Shown piece by piece: positions 22,001 through 38,470 of a DNA stretch of 64,000 bases (positions are counted from its first letter, which is position 1; every line of letters starts with the position of its first letter). The position numbers and the translations under genes are program-made. The DNA lies in the NCBI GenBank assembly GCA_020746875.1, contig JAGTJL010000005.1, positions 1,302,001 through 1,366,000 on the forward strand, in the 5' to 3' direction. Under the pieces are notes generated by a model that was not told the origin of the DNA, ran no database searches, and was given only the letters and a program-made list of their open reading frames with translations. The DNA is from Rhexocercosporidium sp. MPI-PUGE-AT-0058. Lineage: Eukaryota > Ascomycota > Leotiomycetes > Helotiales.

Positions 22001-23795
22001 CACGCCTCACTGCAGAGTCACTATCAGTGATCAATGCTTTGGTATGGGTCTCGAATAATTCAATAAGCTCTGCTCTGGAGTTATCGAAAAGACCTTGGAT
22101 TTCCGCACCCGCAGAACTGCCATCTTCTGCTTCTGGATCCACCGTAGGCAGAGATCCGTCCGCTCTCAATGTAGCAACCATGTCCAGAAATCGTGAGGCT
22201 GAAGTTGCAAGACTGCCTAAGCAAGCTGCATAAGTTGCCCGAACCAACGGCCCAGGTTCCGACGGTAATCCGGGAAGGAACACTTGCATTCGAGGCAAGA
22301 TGTATTCTGGAAATACATGGGCATTGACAGGAGATACCACAGTTACTAGAGCCATGAGTTGAGTCAATGTCCGTATGGCAGCTACCTTGACCATGTCTAC
22401 CTTGTCATTAAGTAAAGCAACCAAATATGGTAGTACTCTATCGAGCTTAGCCTCATCCGTCAAGCGCTCAGAAAATGCCAGCAAGATATCACAAGCTCTG
22501 ATTTTGGCTGTTGCTCGAGCTGTATTCCGAATGGACGATACAACCAAGGCAAGAAATATGAGAGTCCCATCATCGGTGGGTCTTGTCTCGACAACGGAAG
22601 ACTGGTGCTCATTGTTTGGTATGTTGAGATGCACTGGCAAGACCTTCAGACCTCCTGCTGCATGTGGAGCCTTGTCAGGGGCCGTCCTTTTCTCATTTTC
22701 GTAGCCTAAGAAATAAGAAATTTTGTCGAAATCATAGTAGATCCGGTCTATACGGTCGTCGGCTTCTCCTAGGTTCGCTAAAGCTCCTGAAATTGGCGTT
22801 CTTCCTGAAGATGGATCCGTGATCAGCCCCATGTACTGGTGCAGAAAACTGTAGAAGTAATCTGGAAACACTTTCTTCCTCCAGAACTCAAGGTACTGCT
22901 CAGCTGTATATCTCGATTCGGGGTCAACATTTATCATATGGGCAATCATTTCTCGCACTTCCTTATCTGCTATCTTACTCAAGGAAGCGGTGACTGGATC
23001 ATATTCCCCTCGTTTGTACTTGTAGAGCTGGCTCAAATTGAAGATGGGTGCTTCCAAGAATAGTTCGGCGATCACGCACCCAGCACTGAAGACATCCATG
23101 GCCCATGTAATCTGCGCTTTCGGGTCGGGGATTTCACCAGCTGCTAGGAAGCGTTCTGGAGCAAGGTAGCAAGTTCGCCTCCCAGCCGTATCGAAGAAGT
23201 ATGAGAAGTCCGCTGGATTGTCTTCCGGCAAAGTCGTAGGCTTGAACGAAGAGGAGAAGTCCGACAGGTATAGCCAGTTCCAGGATGTGACCAGTGTATT
23301 CTCCGTCTTAATGTCCCCATGAAATATGTCCCGTGCATGGCAGTCTCGAACGCCGGATAACAGCTGGAATGCAAGCCATTTCTTCTCGACGTCTTCCAAG
23401 AAAGGCCGGGTACTCATGCGGTCGTAAATAGAGCTGTAGAGGTATTGTCGAACGAGAAATCCCCCGGTTTCGGTCTCCACGATTCGTTGGTAGGCAAGCG
23501 CATTAGGAACATCTGCCAGAGCTTTTCTTTCCTCTGAAAATAGATATCAGCACTTGTAGACATGTTCAAAGTCAATAGACTGACGTATGATCTTCCGTTT
23601 ATATTTCTCTAGCCTCATGACATATGGTTTGACAACCACTTTCACAAGAACCAATCCATCCTGATGCCGGGCTCGAATGCTCTTCATGAAGCGCGCACCT
23701 CCCATAGACTTTTCATACGTCAGGTCCGAAAGCTCTGGGACATCGATGCCCGCAGAGCCCGCATTGAGCGTGGTGAGGGAGAAGCCTTGTCCCAT
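19032..23795 (-). CDS. VPS15: Vps15, regulatory pseudokinase-like subunit of the Vps34 PI3-kinase complex
   Basis: Serine/threonine kinase-like scaffold that, with Vps34 and Vps30/Atg14 or Vps38, makes PI3P for autophagy and endosomal sorting. Two exons: 23795-23585 and 23533-19032, joined with a GTCAGT donor to read KIIQERKALAD; about 1570 residues. It starts MGQG, a standard N-myristoylation signal for membrane anchoring. The kinase region has HGDIKTEN (142-149) and DFS in place of DFG (162-164), typical of the family. HEAT-type helical repeats fill the middle, a Ser-rich linker follows, and a C-terminal WD40 propeller begins near TFAEHIGPVHHIVVAP and ends at the last residue (FVFQ). Full length with no damage seen. 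Confidence 0.96.
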
Positions 23796-24285
23796 GGTTG
23801 CGAAGCTTCAACAGTCATCTGGGCGAAGTCATGGATGGAGATGAGGGGCAGCTATAGGACAAGGTTGGATGTCCTCAAGCTGCAGTATTGCCTAGCGGCG
23901 CTATTTCTAGTAGTGAATTCGTTGGCAAGAAGCTCTGTTTGCAAGTTCCTGGGATGCTTCAGTTCGTGAGATCTGAAGTGCAGATGGCTCAATGTTCCTG
24001 GCCTGGCTGGGCCTTGCATTCTGCCTCGTGCATTGTACGGTAAGCATGTAGACCGATGATGCAACAACCCGGCAGCCGAGTCTCCCCCTGAGGTATGTTT
24101 ATCTTTAACCGCATTTCAATCGCTGACCATTCTACATTTGTTTAAAGAAGAGACCCCATCACTATCCTTTATTCGTCATCTCGAAAGACGAAAAGCGTTT
24201 AATTTCATGAAAACATGCTATTGTACTTCTACAGACACAATCAAGGATTCATCGTTCTATAGAGTTACAGAGTTGTGTCCTTCCC
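23796..24285. other. Intergenic
   Basis: About 490 bp upstream of VPS15 and downstream of the small 117-residue gene. Nothing beyond presumed promoter and 3' UTR. Confidence 0.55.
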
Positions 24286-24883
24286 CTATGCCTTACCCTT
24301 TCTTCTCAGCTCCTCTTCCTCCTCAGCTTGTATTTGAGCATCAATCTTCGCGCCCTTGCTAGGCTCGTTCCCGTGCATCCTAGCCTGCTTCGAGTTAGCC
24401 CTGTGTGCAAGGTTATGAATACGGAGAGGAATATGTTGGCTCAATAGTCCCATCTGATGCTTGTGTACAAAAGCGCAGTTGAGTTAAGTGGTACATACGG
24501 GTAGTGTTGGGTCTTTCTTCAGCGCCTTTGTTTCCTCGCTCTCTTCCTCATCCTCATTCTGACGCTACATTGTTGTCAGCATATGCATCCATCTGATTTG
24601 TATTTGACTTCTTATGAAGCTCTCTTAGAACTATTCACCTTCTCTTCGCGGGCGAGCTTGTTGGCAATGGTTCTCTCGTCCTCTGAAGGGAAAAAGGTTA
24701 GCTTCGAGTTCAGTAAATTGAAGTATGGAAGTCCTTACTAGAGTCATTGGCCTTGTGGCTGTTCTCCTTGCCCTCATGGAATCTAGCATCCTTCTTCTCT
24801 TGCTCGACCTGGGATTGAGGAGCGTTCTTCTGGTCTCCGTCCTCGTAGACCTGAGAGTTTCCGACGTTCGAGTTTCCGCTCAT
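24286..24883 (-). CDS. Small conserved-type fungal protein of unknown function, four exons
   Basis: Exons 24883-24739, 24682-24639, 24564-24499 and 24384-24286 encode 117 hydrophilic residues. It begins MSGNSNVGNSQVYEDGDQKN and contains RFHEGKENSHKANDS, DERTIANKLAREEK, an acidic stretch EDEEESEETKALKKDPTLP and a closing segment ARMHGNEPSKGAKIDAQIQ, then EEEEELRRKGKA. Every join is in frame, with a clear donor and acceptor. There are no membrane segments, cysteines or signal peptide. I recall similar short proteins in other filamentous fungi but know no function. The four-exon structure with retained frame argues that it is a real gene. Confidence 0.82.
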
Positions 24884-26222
24884 TTTGAAATTGTTTTGGG
24901 CGTTTTGAATAGATGTGTGATTCTTGAATAGAGAAGAAGGGTATTCAGTTATTGTTGAAGAGAGAAAGAGCAAACAAACAGAGTCTAGGTAATGTGTGTG
25001 ACGGTTGACGCTATCATCTTAGTCGGGTCAGGGACCCACGATACGTCATGGCCCAAAGGCTGGCGGCTTGAATTGATTGCCTCATCGTACATATCACATT
25101 TTCATTATCCTTGAACATCCCGTTTCTAGCATTGCAAGCTATTTATTTCATAGCTAAGGAATCGAATGAAAAGCGCGTACTCATCGCCATCATTTTGAGC
25201 TTCTGTGGAATGGTCACATGACCAGATGATTGTTTACTTGAAAGCATTCTGCTGTCTCGTTCTGCGTTTCTTCTATCTTGGAAAATTAAACACATCTAAC
25301 CTGCAGTATTGCCTCAAATTGAAACAGGTAAGACATGACTCCCAAAGAACACAGGGCCGGGTTGTGGGTGGCTGCTTGCTTCAAGAATATAGCAAAAAGA
25401 GCTCTTGTCACGAATTGCCTAGCTGTATGTTGCTCATCCTGTCACGCAAGAGATACAACTGTTGTCTTGATGCATACATGAGTTACGCTCTTATGTCCAG
25501 ACAAGCCCTTCAACTTTGAGCAGGCGAGCCCTTGAAGAGGAAAACGGCACCATCTAGAAAAGGCTCTTCTTCGTTGTTCTCATGAGTTAGGAGCACGGCA
25601 AACACTGGGAGCACAGAGCTTACCTCGACTCTAAATCATCGACGCAAAAGCAGAAAAGCTCAATGCCGAATCACTACTTTCTACATAATTAAATAATCAT
25701 ATTACTATGATTTTCATTAGCTCATGTTTGATGCAGTTCGATTCCAGACCAGAGTGAACATCTCAGTCTAAAGTATTGAGACCCGAACATATTGCCAAAC
25801 AGAAACTGATACTATGTGTAAATGATGTAAAGTAACTGACGAGAAGGAGTATCAAAACAATTGACTATGAGCCTCGGCATTGTGATAAAACTGGACCTAG
25901 CGGGAGGATTTTATTTTTTTATTTTTTATCATTTGGCAGTTTAAATAGACTGTATATCGCAATCACGAGAGATACAAGACAGCGTCTATTCTGGCTTTTT
26001 GAGTTTAAGCTTCTCCAATAGTTTCAAAATCGTGTTGTCTTTCCAGAGAACGTCGTTCGAGTTTCCGAGTTTACACGAGCGAAAGCATTGAAGCTCCACA
26101 ACCGACCAATCATAGCCAGCAAAAACTAATCATCAAAGCTCGAGCCGGATCCATCCAAAAACCTACCTCAGACCATCACGACAATCCATACATCTCAACC
26201 TCCACGCCCACCACACGCAGCA
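24884..26222. other. Intergenic, divergent
   Basis: 1.3 kb between the small conserved gene and the Rieske gene. It contains an AT-rich patch at about 25905-25930 and no coding frame or RNA gene I can support. Confidence 0.55.
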
Positions 26223-27149
26223 ATGGCCTCTCTCACACAAACCTCGCGCACGCTGCTGCGGACCATCCCACGCAGCAACTCGCTCGCAGTCCGCGCCCTC
26301 TCCACCTCCGCCGTGAAGCGTGATTCCCCGACGAGCTCGTTCGACTCGCCCTTCCGTGGCATGGGCAGCGATGCCGCCAGCAAGATCCCCGACTTCAGCA
26401 ACTACAGGAGCAAGTCGAATTCGGGCTCCAACCTCCTCTTCCAATACTTTATGGTTGGGACGATGGGTGCCTTGACGGCTGCTGGCGCGAAGGCTACAGT
26501 GCAAGGTACGTTGCTCCAGGAGGCGAAATGGATCGGAGGACCTGGAAATGGATTGGGAGGCTATAGGATGATGGGAGTTCGTCAATTGGGATACGGCGCT
26601 GATGATTGATGTCTCTGCAGATTTCCTGGTCAACATGTCTGCTTCCGCAGATGTTTTGGCTATGGCCAAGGTTGAGGTTGACCTTTCTACCATCCCCGAG
26701 GGAAAGAATGTAGGTTTGACAACTCAATTGGAGTAAGGGCGGATGCTGATAACCACAGGTCATTGTTAAGTGGCGAGGAAAGCCGGTTTTCATCCGCCAC
26801 CGAACTGCAGATGAGATCAAGGAGGCCGAGAGTGTCAAGGTCGAGTCATTGCGTGATCCCCAAAAGGATGCGGATCGTGTTAAGAAGCCCGAATGGTTGA
26901 TCATGGTTGGTAAGTTACTTTTAAAAACCCATTGCACCGCACGAAAGACGGCACTGACAAAATTCAGGTGTCTGCACACATCTGGGATGCGTACCCATCG
27001 GCGAGGCTGGTGACTTTGGAGGATGGTTCTGCCCTTGCCACGGTTCTCACTACGACATTTCCGGACGTATTCGCAGAGGACCAGCGCCATTAAACCTCGA
27101 AATTCCAGAATACGACTTCGCCGATGAGAATGCGCTTGTTATTGGTTAA
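26223..27149 (+). CDS. RIP1: Rieske iron-sulfur subunit of the mitochondrial cytochrome bc1 complex
   Basis: Electron carrier of complex III; it moves electrons from ubiquinol to cytochrome c1 in the inner mitochondrial membrane. Exons 26223-26505, 26621-26709, 26759-26909 and 26968-27149; 234 residues. The N-terminus ([20 protein letters not shown]) is an Arg/Ser-rich mitochondrial presequence. One transmembrane helix follows ([20 protein letters not shown]), then the soluble head with CTHLGC (177-182) and CPCHGSHYD (196-204), which give the 2Cys/2His ligands of the 2Fe-2S cluster and the disulfide pair. The first intron, 115 nt, is the longest. Length and motifs are normal. Confidence 0.97.
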
Positions 27150-28254
27150 GGGGATGTGTATAATGGAGTTTCGTTTGTTAGATGGGAGGAGGTTAGAAGG
27201 GAAGAAGATCTTCGCGGCTTTGTAGAAGGGGTCGATGCCGTTGTACAAAAGAATCATCGAAACATTTTGCAAACACCAGTAGCTTGGGTATAGGATGCGT
27301 GATGTGATTTATGTCCAGGGGAGAAAGCCATGAATGAAGTCTTCTTCAATTCGGAAAAACCACTGGCTGTGCAATTGCCACTCGATCCCGGAAGCTGCTG
27401 CAACATTTAATGGTTATAACAGAAACTCAACATCTAGGTTTAAGACATGAGTGTGTGACCTTTGCTGGTAGCTGTAGTGTGTTTGATTTGCTGAATGCTT
27501 AAAGCATCTTTGCGTCATCACTTGAAGACCATACCTTTCAGCACAACCTGGGTACCAGAACACCTGGACTAAGTCTATTCGAGTAATCGCGTGGTAAGAA
27601 CTCCAATATAACTATAAAGCAATCAATTCATCAAAGTAAAGCTTAACAACTATCCATAACTTACCAAAGTTCTTTCTTGGACAGATATCTCCCACAGAAC
27701 TTAACATAATCAACGCCCTACCTCAAATGTTTTTATATCTGTATATATAGCATATTCCTAGACTGAGCCGAAAATTGCTGTTTGTAATTTGCTGCTTCGA
27801 TGAAGAAAAGGGGGGCTTGACCTGCCTGCTTGAAAGTTTGAGCGGATCGATTCTCGGAAGGCTAAAACTCAGTCTAAATTGGAAGCTTTGTATATGTAAG
27901 GAAGTGTTTTTAGACCATCAAATCATGAATATCGGACTCAGATAGAAGACGGTTCCCATAGCAGAAGAGTGATTGGTTTGCTGGCTAGATGGCGCTTCGC
28001 ATGATGGGCATAAATTAAGCGACAGCCAGGACCCATCAACAACATCAACAGAATCAAATAAAGCCGCTTCGCAAAAACAATATTGAGACAAAGAAGATGG
28101 AACTGCTTTTGCTAGCATTACAATTCTTGAATGATTTTTGAGAACATTCCCTAACGTGTGGGCCGGCTATGTAAGACTTCTATGTGATGCTTTTCCTTCC
28201 CTCAACACCACGATGTAGTCTCATTATATTACAAGCATCGCTCAAATTTGCTCA
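27150..28254. other. Intergenic, convergent
   Basis: 1.1 kb between the 3' ends of the Rieske and CCT-alpha genes. No gene, repeat family or RNA seen. Confidence 0.55.
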
Positions 28255-30163
28255 TCAGTGACCGTGTCCATCATCCTCCGCCTGCTGCGGTGGATCCAGC
28301 GATATCAATGTATCGATTCTCATGATGGATATGCACGCCTCGACTGCTGACTTCAACTGTCTGATCTTGCTCATGCTTGGCTCCAAAACACCGGCCTTGA
28401 TCTCATCCACCACCTTGCCCTTGGTCAAGTCCAGACCGTAGTTCTTGTAGTTCTTCTTCTTCGCAATGGTCTTCTCGTCCTCGTTGGCATCTCCGTCTTG
28501 GATTCGCTGGGAGAGGGCATGTCGGGAGCGGAGTTGTGCTACAAGCTCGGAGGAATCCTTAGCGGCGTTGACGGCGAGGGTTTTTGGGATGACGAGAAGA
28601 GCTTGAGCGAACTCGCCAATGGCAAGTTGTTCTCTTGAGCCGACGGTTCCTGCAAATTCCTCCAAGTAGATGTGAAGGGCTGTCTCAACCGCACCGCCAC
28701 CTGGTACGATGCTACCACTTTCAAGGGTTCGCTTGACAGCACAGAGCGAGTCGTGTACGGATCTCTCCATCTCATCTAGTTGATAGTCGTTGGATCCTCG
28801 GAGAATGATAGAAGCTGATGTGTGAACCTTGGTACCCTTGACTAGGATACACTCGTCGTCTGAGATTCTCTCTTGGGAGACCTCCTCTGCATGTCCTAAC
28901 GATGAAGCATCAAACTTCTCATCACCGTTGAGATCTGACAAGGAACTGATCAGTGTAGCACCAGTCGCCTTGGCTATTCTTCGAAGATCCTCCTTCTTGC
29001 ATCTGCGCACTCCCATAGCTCCCTTCTCGATGAAAAGCTTCAGGCACAAGTCATCAATACCCTTGGTCGTGAAAACAACATTTGCGCCGGACTTCAGGAT
29101 CATCTCGACCCGGTCCATCACAATACCAGCCTCCCGCTTCCGGATCTCCTCCAATTGCTGGGGGTCGTCGATTGTGATATGAACTCCCAACTTCATTCTC
29201 TCCTTTTGCAGGTTCATGTCGAGAACGGCAATCTTGGCATCGAAGATTCTAGTCTTCATTGCTTGTGATGCAACCGTGCAGTTTAAAGCATAACCCTTAA
29301 CCAACATAGATTCCAGAGCTCCCTTTCCGTGTGCCTTGAGTATGTTGACCGCCTTGACTGGGTATTTGACCTCCTGTCTGTTGTTTGTTGACTTGACTGC
29401 CTGCATAGCATCTACAACCATGTTTGCAAAAAAGTCAGAATCCGATCCGATGATCTTGCTGGACATGGATGTTTTGGCAATGCTGATCAAAGATTCCCGG
29501 CCCAACTGGTCAACCTTGACACTGATATTCTCGTGCATGTACTTGACAGCTTCACGGAGAGCTAAACGGTAGCCAGTAATGATCGTGGTAGGATGTATGC
29601 GGTTTTTCATCAGTTCGTTCGCTCTTCGGAGAAGCTCTGCCGCGATTATGACAACGGATGTCGTTCCATCTCCAACCTCCTTGTCTTGTTGTTGTGCCAA
29701 ATCAACCAGAATCTTTCCTGCGGGATGTTCGACGTCCAGAAGACTGAGAATAGTTGCGCCATCATTCGTAACCGTGACATCTCCAATATCGTCCACCATC
29801 ATCTGCAGGACTGTCAGCTGGTTCCTTTCTCAAAAGCGCTAGGAAAGGGGTCTGGGTTGAGATCAGGATCAAGGGGAATTTCAGGTGAAATAGTACATAC
29901 CTTATCCAACCCACTGGGACCGAAGGAGCTCTTGACAACATTTGCGATAGCTTGCGTTGCGAGGACTATTGAGAGTGTCAGTTCGCCATCATCTTGAATT
30001 CCAGAAGGCTTTCTAACCATTTGCTTCTCTGATATCCTGGCCTGACACTTTGGTTCCGCCAAGGACTGTTCGCTGTTAGCTAGCATTCTTTGGAGCTCTT
30101 CATAAAAGCGCTGAACCTACAAAGTGTTCCGGCATTTCGAGGCTGCTCAAAAAGAGATCCCAT
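28255..30163 (-). CDS. TCP1: T-complex protein 1 subunit alpha (CCT1 chaperonin)
   Basis: Alpha subunit of the cytosolic CCT/TRiC ring, which folds actin, tubulin and other proteins. Exons 30163-30121, 30065-30018, 29965-29901 and 29802-28255; 567 residues. It starts [20 protein letters not shown], then [20 protein letters not shown] and the group II chaperonin ATP motifs VTNDGATIL and GDGTTSVV; later come GGGAVE and the segment ending [40 protein letters not shown] is characteristic of the alpha subunit rather than the other seven. Three small introns sit at the 5' end and the rest is one long exon. Its start is 597 bp from that of prolyl-tRNA synthetase on the other strand. Confidence 0.97.
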
Positions 30164-30760
30164 TTTGTGATGTGTGGTGCGGTTTTTGAAGTGGCGGCGA
30201 AGATGTTTTGCTCACTGCTGGCTACCTATCTTTTGGACCTCGCGTCTGAATTTCCTGCGCGACGAGCTAGTGGAGCTCACAAATATTCTTACATAAGCGG
30301 ACTATTGTCAGCCTCGTGGGGTTTGTTGACTTTTGCAAATTCAGATATCTTGATGCAGTGAACTTAGAATAGAAATGCTCAGAATTCTCACAGGCTTCTC
30401 TCTATTTCTTCTTCTTTATTTAGGATTTCTACAACTTGAGAGCAACGAATACTAAGCCTAAATTGTTGCCTAAGACTTCAGTCCAATAGTAGATCTTATC
30501 TTTGTAAAGACTGGATGGGCCTACTGAGACCCTTCAGATGTCACAAAAATGATTTAGGACATTGAAAAAATTCAGAACCCAAGAATGTCAACGCTTGTGT
30601 AGAGGTCCTAAAATCAGGGGTTTTCTTAGCACGAGGCTGGCTTGTCGCTTAAGAAAGCGACTAGTTTGACCCCGCCAAATTATCCCTCCGCTGGAGTCAC
30701 AACCCGAATCAACACATTTGTGTCAATACCAACAACAATCACCTACAAGTACAACCAACC
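30164..30760. promoter_or_regulatory. Divergent promoter region of TCP1 and prolyl-tRNA synthetase
   Basis: 597 bp between two divergent start codons, so both promoters must lie here. I identify no specific factor site. Confidence 0.6.
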
Positions 30761-32506
30761 ATGGCGGACGCAGCACCAACAGCACCAGCGGAGCCCTCCA
30801 AGAGTGCTCTCAAGAAATTAGAGAAGCAGGCTAAGATGGCAGCTGAGAAAGCGGCCAAATCAGCTAAACAAGCCACCCTCGTGGTTGGTGGAAGTAGTAA
30901 AAAGACAGAAAACCTCGATGGCATCACAGTTAGCAAGACGGAGAACTTCTCAGCATGGTACCAGGAGGTCGTTCTCAAGGCTGAGATGATCGAGTACTAC
31001 AACGAGATCTCAGGTTTCTTCATCCTTCGCCCTGCCTCCATGTTCATCTGGAATGTGATTCGCAAGTGGTTCCAGGAGCGCATTGAAGCTTTGGACGTCG
31101 AGGAGGCCAGTTTCCCCATGTTCTTGTCCTCGAAATCTCTGGAGAAGGAGAAAGATCACGTTGAGGGTTTCGCTCCCGAGCTTGCTTGGGTTACTAAGGC
31201 GTATGTTTTACCCCTCCTTCTGCCCCGCGATTGAGACTGACTTGATGATAGTGGAGATAAAGACCTCGAGGTCCCTGTCGCAGTCCGTCCTACCTCCGAA
31301 GCTGTCATGTATCCATACTACTCGAAGTGGATCAGAAGCCATCGCGATCTCCCCCTCCGCCTCAACCAATGGAACAGTGTCGTTAGATGGGAGGCTAAGC
31401 AGACAACCCCTTTCTTGCGCGCAAGAGAGTTCTTATGGCAGGAGGGACATACCGCACATTTGACCGAGGAGCTGGCTGGAGAGGAGGTCTTGCAGATCCT
31501 TGAGCTCTATGCTGGTGTCTACGAGCAGTTGCTTGCCGTTCCAGTTGTTCGAGGACGGAAGACCGAAAAGGAGAAGTTTGCTGGAGGATATTACACTACA
31601 ACTGTTGAGGGCTACATCCCATCCAACGGTCGCGGTATCCAAGGAGCTACATCCCATTGCTTAGGTCAAAACTTCAGTAAGATGTTCGATATCACAGTCG
31701 AGGATCCAGCTCCAAAGGTCGGTGACAAGGCCAAGCACTTGCACGTCTGGCAAAACTCCTGGGGCCTGTCCACCCGTGTCATCGGTGTCATGGTTATGAT
31801 CCACGGCGACGACAAAGGTCTCGTTCTCCCTCCTCGTATCTCCAAGATCCAAGCCATCATCATTCCCGTCGGCATCAACAAATCCACCACCCCAGAAGAT
31901 AAAGCCAAGCACTACGACCAGCTGCAAGAGCTGAAGGAGACCCTCAAGAAGGCCGGAGTCAGAGCTGACTACGACATCCGCGATGGTTACACTCCGGCCT
32001 GGAAATTCAACGATTGGGAACTCAAGGGCGTTCCTCTCCGTCTCGAGTACGGCCCCAAGGACGCCGCTAAATCCGTCGTATCATTCGCCCGCCGCGACAC
32101 GGGTGAGAAGGGCACGATTGCAATCGCTGACCTCGCGACCGAGATCTCCACGCTCCTCGAGACCATCCAGAGCGACATGTACAAGAAAGCTGACGCCTCC
32201 TTCCGTGAGCACCGCATCAATATCACCAACTGGGAAGAGGTCGTTCCAGCCTTGGACGCTAGAAATGTAGTCTTGATTCCCTACTGCCTGGCAGAGAAGT
32301 GCGAGGACAAGATCAAGGACCTGACGACTGGCAAGCCAGAGGAGGCCGAGGGACCAGAACAGTTGAAGGCTCCTAGCATGGGGATGAAGAGCTTGTGTAT
32401 TCCTTTCGAGCAGCCAGAAGGCATTGTGAAAGGCGAGACCAAGTGCTTGAACCCCGAGTGCGAGGCTTTCGCGGAGAAGTGGTGTATGTTTGGTCGGAGT
32501 TACTAG
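30761..32506 (+). CDS. Prolyl-tRNA synthetase, cytoplasmic (eukaryotic/archaeal type)
   Basis: Class II aminoacyl-tRNA synthetase that charges tRNA-Pro. Exons 30761-31200 and 31252-32506; 564 residues. The Ala/Lys-rich N-terminal ~45 residues probably bind RNA. Catalytic-core motifs are RPTSEAVMYPYYSKWI and FLRAREFLWQEGHTAH (motif 2), and QNSWGLSTRVIGVMVMIHGD with GLVLPPRIS (motif 3). An anticodon-binding domain begins at IQAIIIPVG, and the C-terminal zinc-binding-like domain ends with an aromatic terminus (MFGRSY), typical of the eukaryote/archaea-type enzyme. No editing domain or EPRS fusion is present. Confidence 0.96.
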
Positions 32507-32570
32507 ATGGTTTCTTGCTCTGATCTAACAATGGTATTGAATGAACGGAGTTGAAGAAAAAGTCTTGCTG

Positions 32571-32590
32571 GATGGATGGATGGATGGATG
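32571..32590. repeat. (GATG)5 microsatellite
   Basis: Five perfect 4-nt units downstream of the prolyl-tRNA synthetase stop, probably in its 3' UTR. Confidence 0.95.
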
Positions 32591-32786
32591 TGGGTGCAGA
32601 CATGGATGGGCTGGGATTGGCTGGATGAGCAATGAGCAACTTGATGACCATCATGAGTACTTATGACGGACATGTTTTTCCTAGAGATGAGGATGTGACG
32701 AACAACCTGGATTATGCTTCGCTAACCCATCGAAGAAATTACGATGCAGAGATATACCAAAACTGAGAATTGAAGAGAATTGAAGA

Positions 32787-32811
32787 GAAAAGAAAAGAAA
32801 AGAAAAGAAAA
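32787..32811. repeat. (GAAAA)5 microsatellite
   Basis: Five perfect 5-nt units, immediately preceded by an imperfect GAATTGAAGA duplication. Confidence 0.95.
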
Positions 32812-33493
32812 CCAAGTGGCATTTATTTGACGTGGTCTTGAAGTATGTATGTGATTAAGCGAAACATTCATTGTTTACATAACAACAGAAAGCGATACGA
32901 TACTCGTTTCTAGTGTAGACATTGCATACGTAGAGCCACGCATCTGATGATACTTAGAGCAGTACAGAATCCTCCAGCAGCACAGAATGCCGTCTTCACA
33001 AGAAGCCAAAAAATCTTTTTGCACGTAATGCAAAGTGTATCAAATGATGTATTAGAAAGCCCGTCGGCTACTAGCGTAAAGTTTACCTAGAGAACAGGAC
33101 GACCACCCAACCCAGCCCCCCGAAGAGGCTGTCCGTCTAGAAAGAAGCGAAAACAGAAAAATCCATGACTTTTTGTGCGTCATGATCCCGAAAGAGAACG
33201 AAGTGTATTTGTTGTGGGTCATCGAGGGCCGTCCATTCATCATCCTCCATCCATCATCCATGCCTTTACCTCGTCAAGTCATGATCCCCCCAATCCCCCA
33301 TCCCTATCCGTGCCCTATCCGTCCCTTATCACACATCCCGATTCCTCTCTTCTGGTTATTCCCTACAAGCTTGGCATCACATGAACAGTAGACCGAGACT
33401 CCACTTCTATGCGGCAGATGCTTTTGACTGTGCGGTGAAGTTGGAAAGTCAATAGGGCTCTCTGGACGCTACACGATTGAAGACTGAAAACGC

Positions 33494-37320
<3,827 letters not shown>

Positions 37321-37446
37321 GATGGGCGTGTGGCGCGTCTCTCCACGCCGCGAGGTAGATTCGGGAGGGGGGGCTGTCGCAGGTGTTGTTTATCTGGGAG
37401 CTGGAGCTGGAGAAGTTGGGTTGAGGGGCTCTGTCTGGATGAAGGC

Positions 37447-37469
37447 TGCTTGCTTGCTTGCTTGCTTGC
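37447..37469. repeat. (TGCT)5 microsatellite
   Basis: Five full units plus a partial one, 127 bp upstream of the PKC1 start codon. Confidence 0.95.
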
Positions 37470-38290
37470 GGGCGGAGTGGGGTGAAGTGGACTTGTTTTC
37501 AAGGTTTCTTGGCGGCGAACAAAATGTCGCGAAGGTGGGACAGCGCTTTGAGGCACGATACTGTCTGATAGGCACGGCGGTACAGTACGAGAGTGTGGTC
37601 TGCGCAGCGAGTTGTCGTGTAATTATGCGTCCGGAAGATCAGTCGGTGTTGCGTCTCAAAATAATTCCGAGTTTGCAATGCGATGCAGTGCAGGACTGTG
37701 TATTGTAGTAGTGACCCACGTGAGGAGACTGAGGCCGTAGGGAATACCAACAACGACTATGGCTATGTAGGTCTCTCTCTACTCAGCCACTGTTAATTAG
37801 CTAGCTGGACATGGGAATTTCTCTTTGCCTTTCGATCGGAGGCGGCAGTTGGAAAAGCAGAATTGGCCGCTCGCTTTCGTTTTGGTGACTCCCAAGAGCA
37901 AAAGCCGAAGCTGCTGGAAGAGCCGGAGTGACAAATTGCTAGGCCTGATGCAGATATGTTGAGTCGGGGTTGGGTTGGGTAGGTATACTCGCAGTACAGT
38001 ACAGTCTGCATTGACCTAGTGCTCACTGGGCGAGTTGAGAAGCCAGCAGAAGGACAGGAGGCAAGGGAAGGCAGGGAAAGGCAATGTTCAACGGAGTCGA
38101 AGCTTAAGAACACGTCAAGTTAGAATGGCTCGGCAGGGTTGGCCCAATGCACTTCTGATTCCACACTCCTGGGCTGGGCTTTTCTGTGGTTGTGATATTA
38201 GGAAGCAGGATCCTTCCAATTCCTATCCAGTAGGGCTCCGGCTGGCTCACTTTCAGGACTCTACGGAGTACTGTAAGAATCCAAAAGGAT

Positions 38291-38314
38291 GCCCGCCTGC
38301 CCGCCTGCCCGCCT
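38291..38314. repeat. Three tandem GCCCGCCT units
   Basis: Perfect 8-nt unit repeated three times within the PKC1 upstream region. Confidence 0.95.
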
Positions 38315-38450
38315 TCTCCCCCTTCCCCTCCGCACCAGGCGGACGGATCAGGCTCTGTGCTTCTTCCCGGCCGTCTGTGCTGTGTGGAAGGAATCTGGCA
38401 CCGTCGTCATACAGAGCAGGGATGTATGTACAGTAGACTGACTTTGACCT

Positions 38451-38470
38451 GAGCTGAGCTGAGCTGAGCT
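38451..38470. repeat. (GAGCT)4 repeat
   Basis: Four perfect 5-nt units within the PKC1 upstream region. Confidence 0.95.

Larger units (their letters stand above)
32507..33493. other. Intergenic, convergent, with simple repeats
   Basis: About 990 bp between the prolyl-tRNA synthetase and protein kinase C 3' ends. Holds (GATG)5, a GAATTGAAGA duplication and (GAAAA)5; no gene. Confidence 0.6.

Noticed and set aside
25730..25760. T-arm-like sequence AGTTCGATTCC suggesting a tRNA
   Set aside because: No matching acceptor, D or anticodon arm could be placed around it.
26163..26693. 176-codon minus-strand open frame
   Set aside because: Antisense to the Rieske gene; composition reflects the GC-rich presequence region.
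38035..38436. 133-codon open frame in the PKC1 upstream region
   Set aside because: Overlaps the GCCCGCCT tandem repeat and is low-complexity; no protein-like features.
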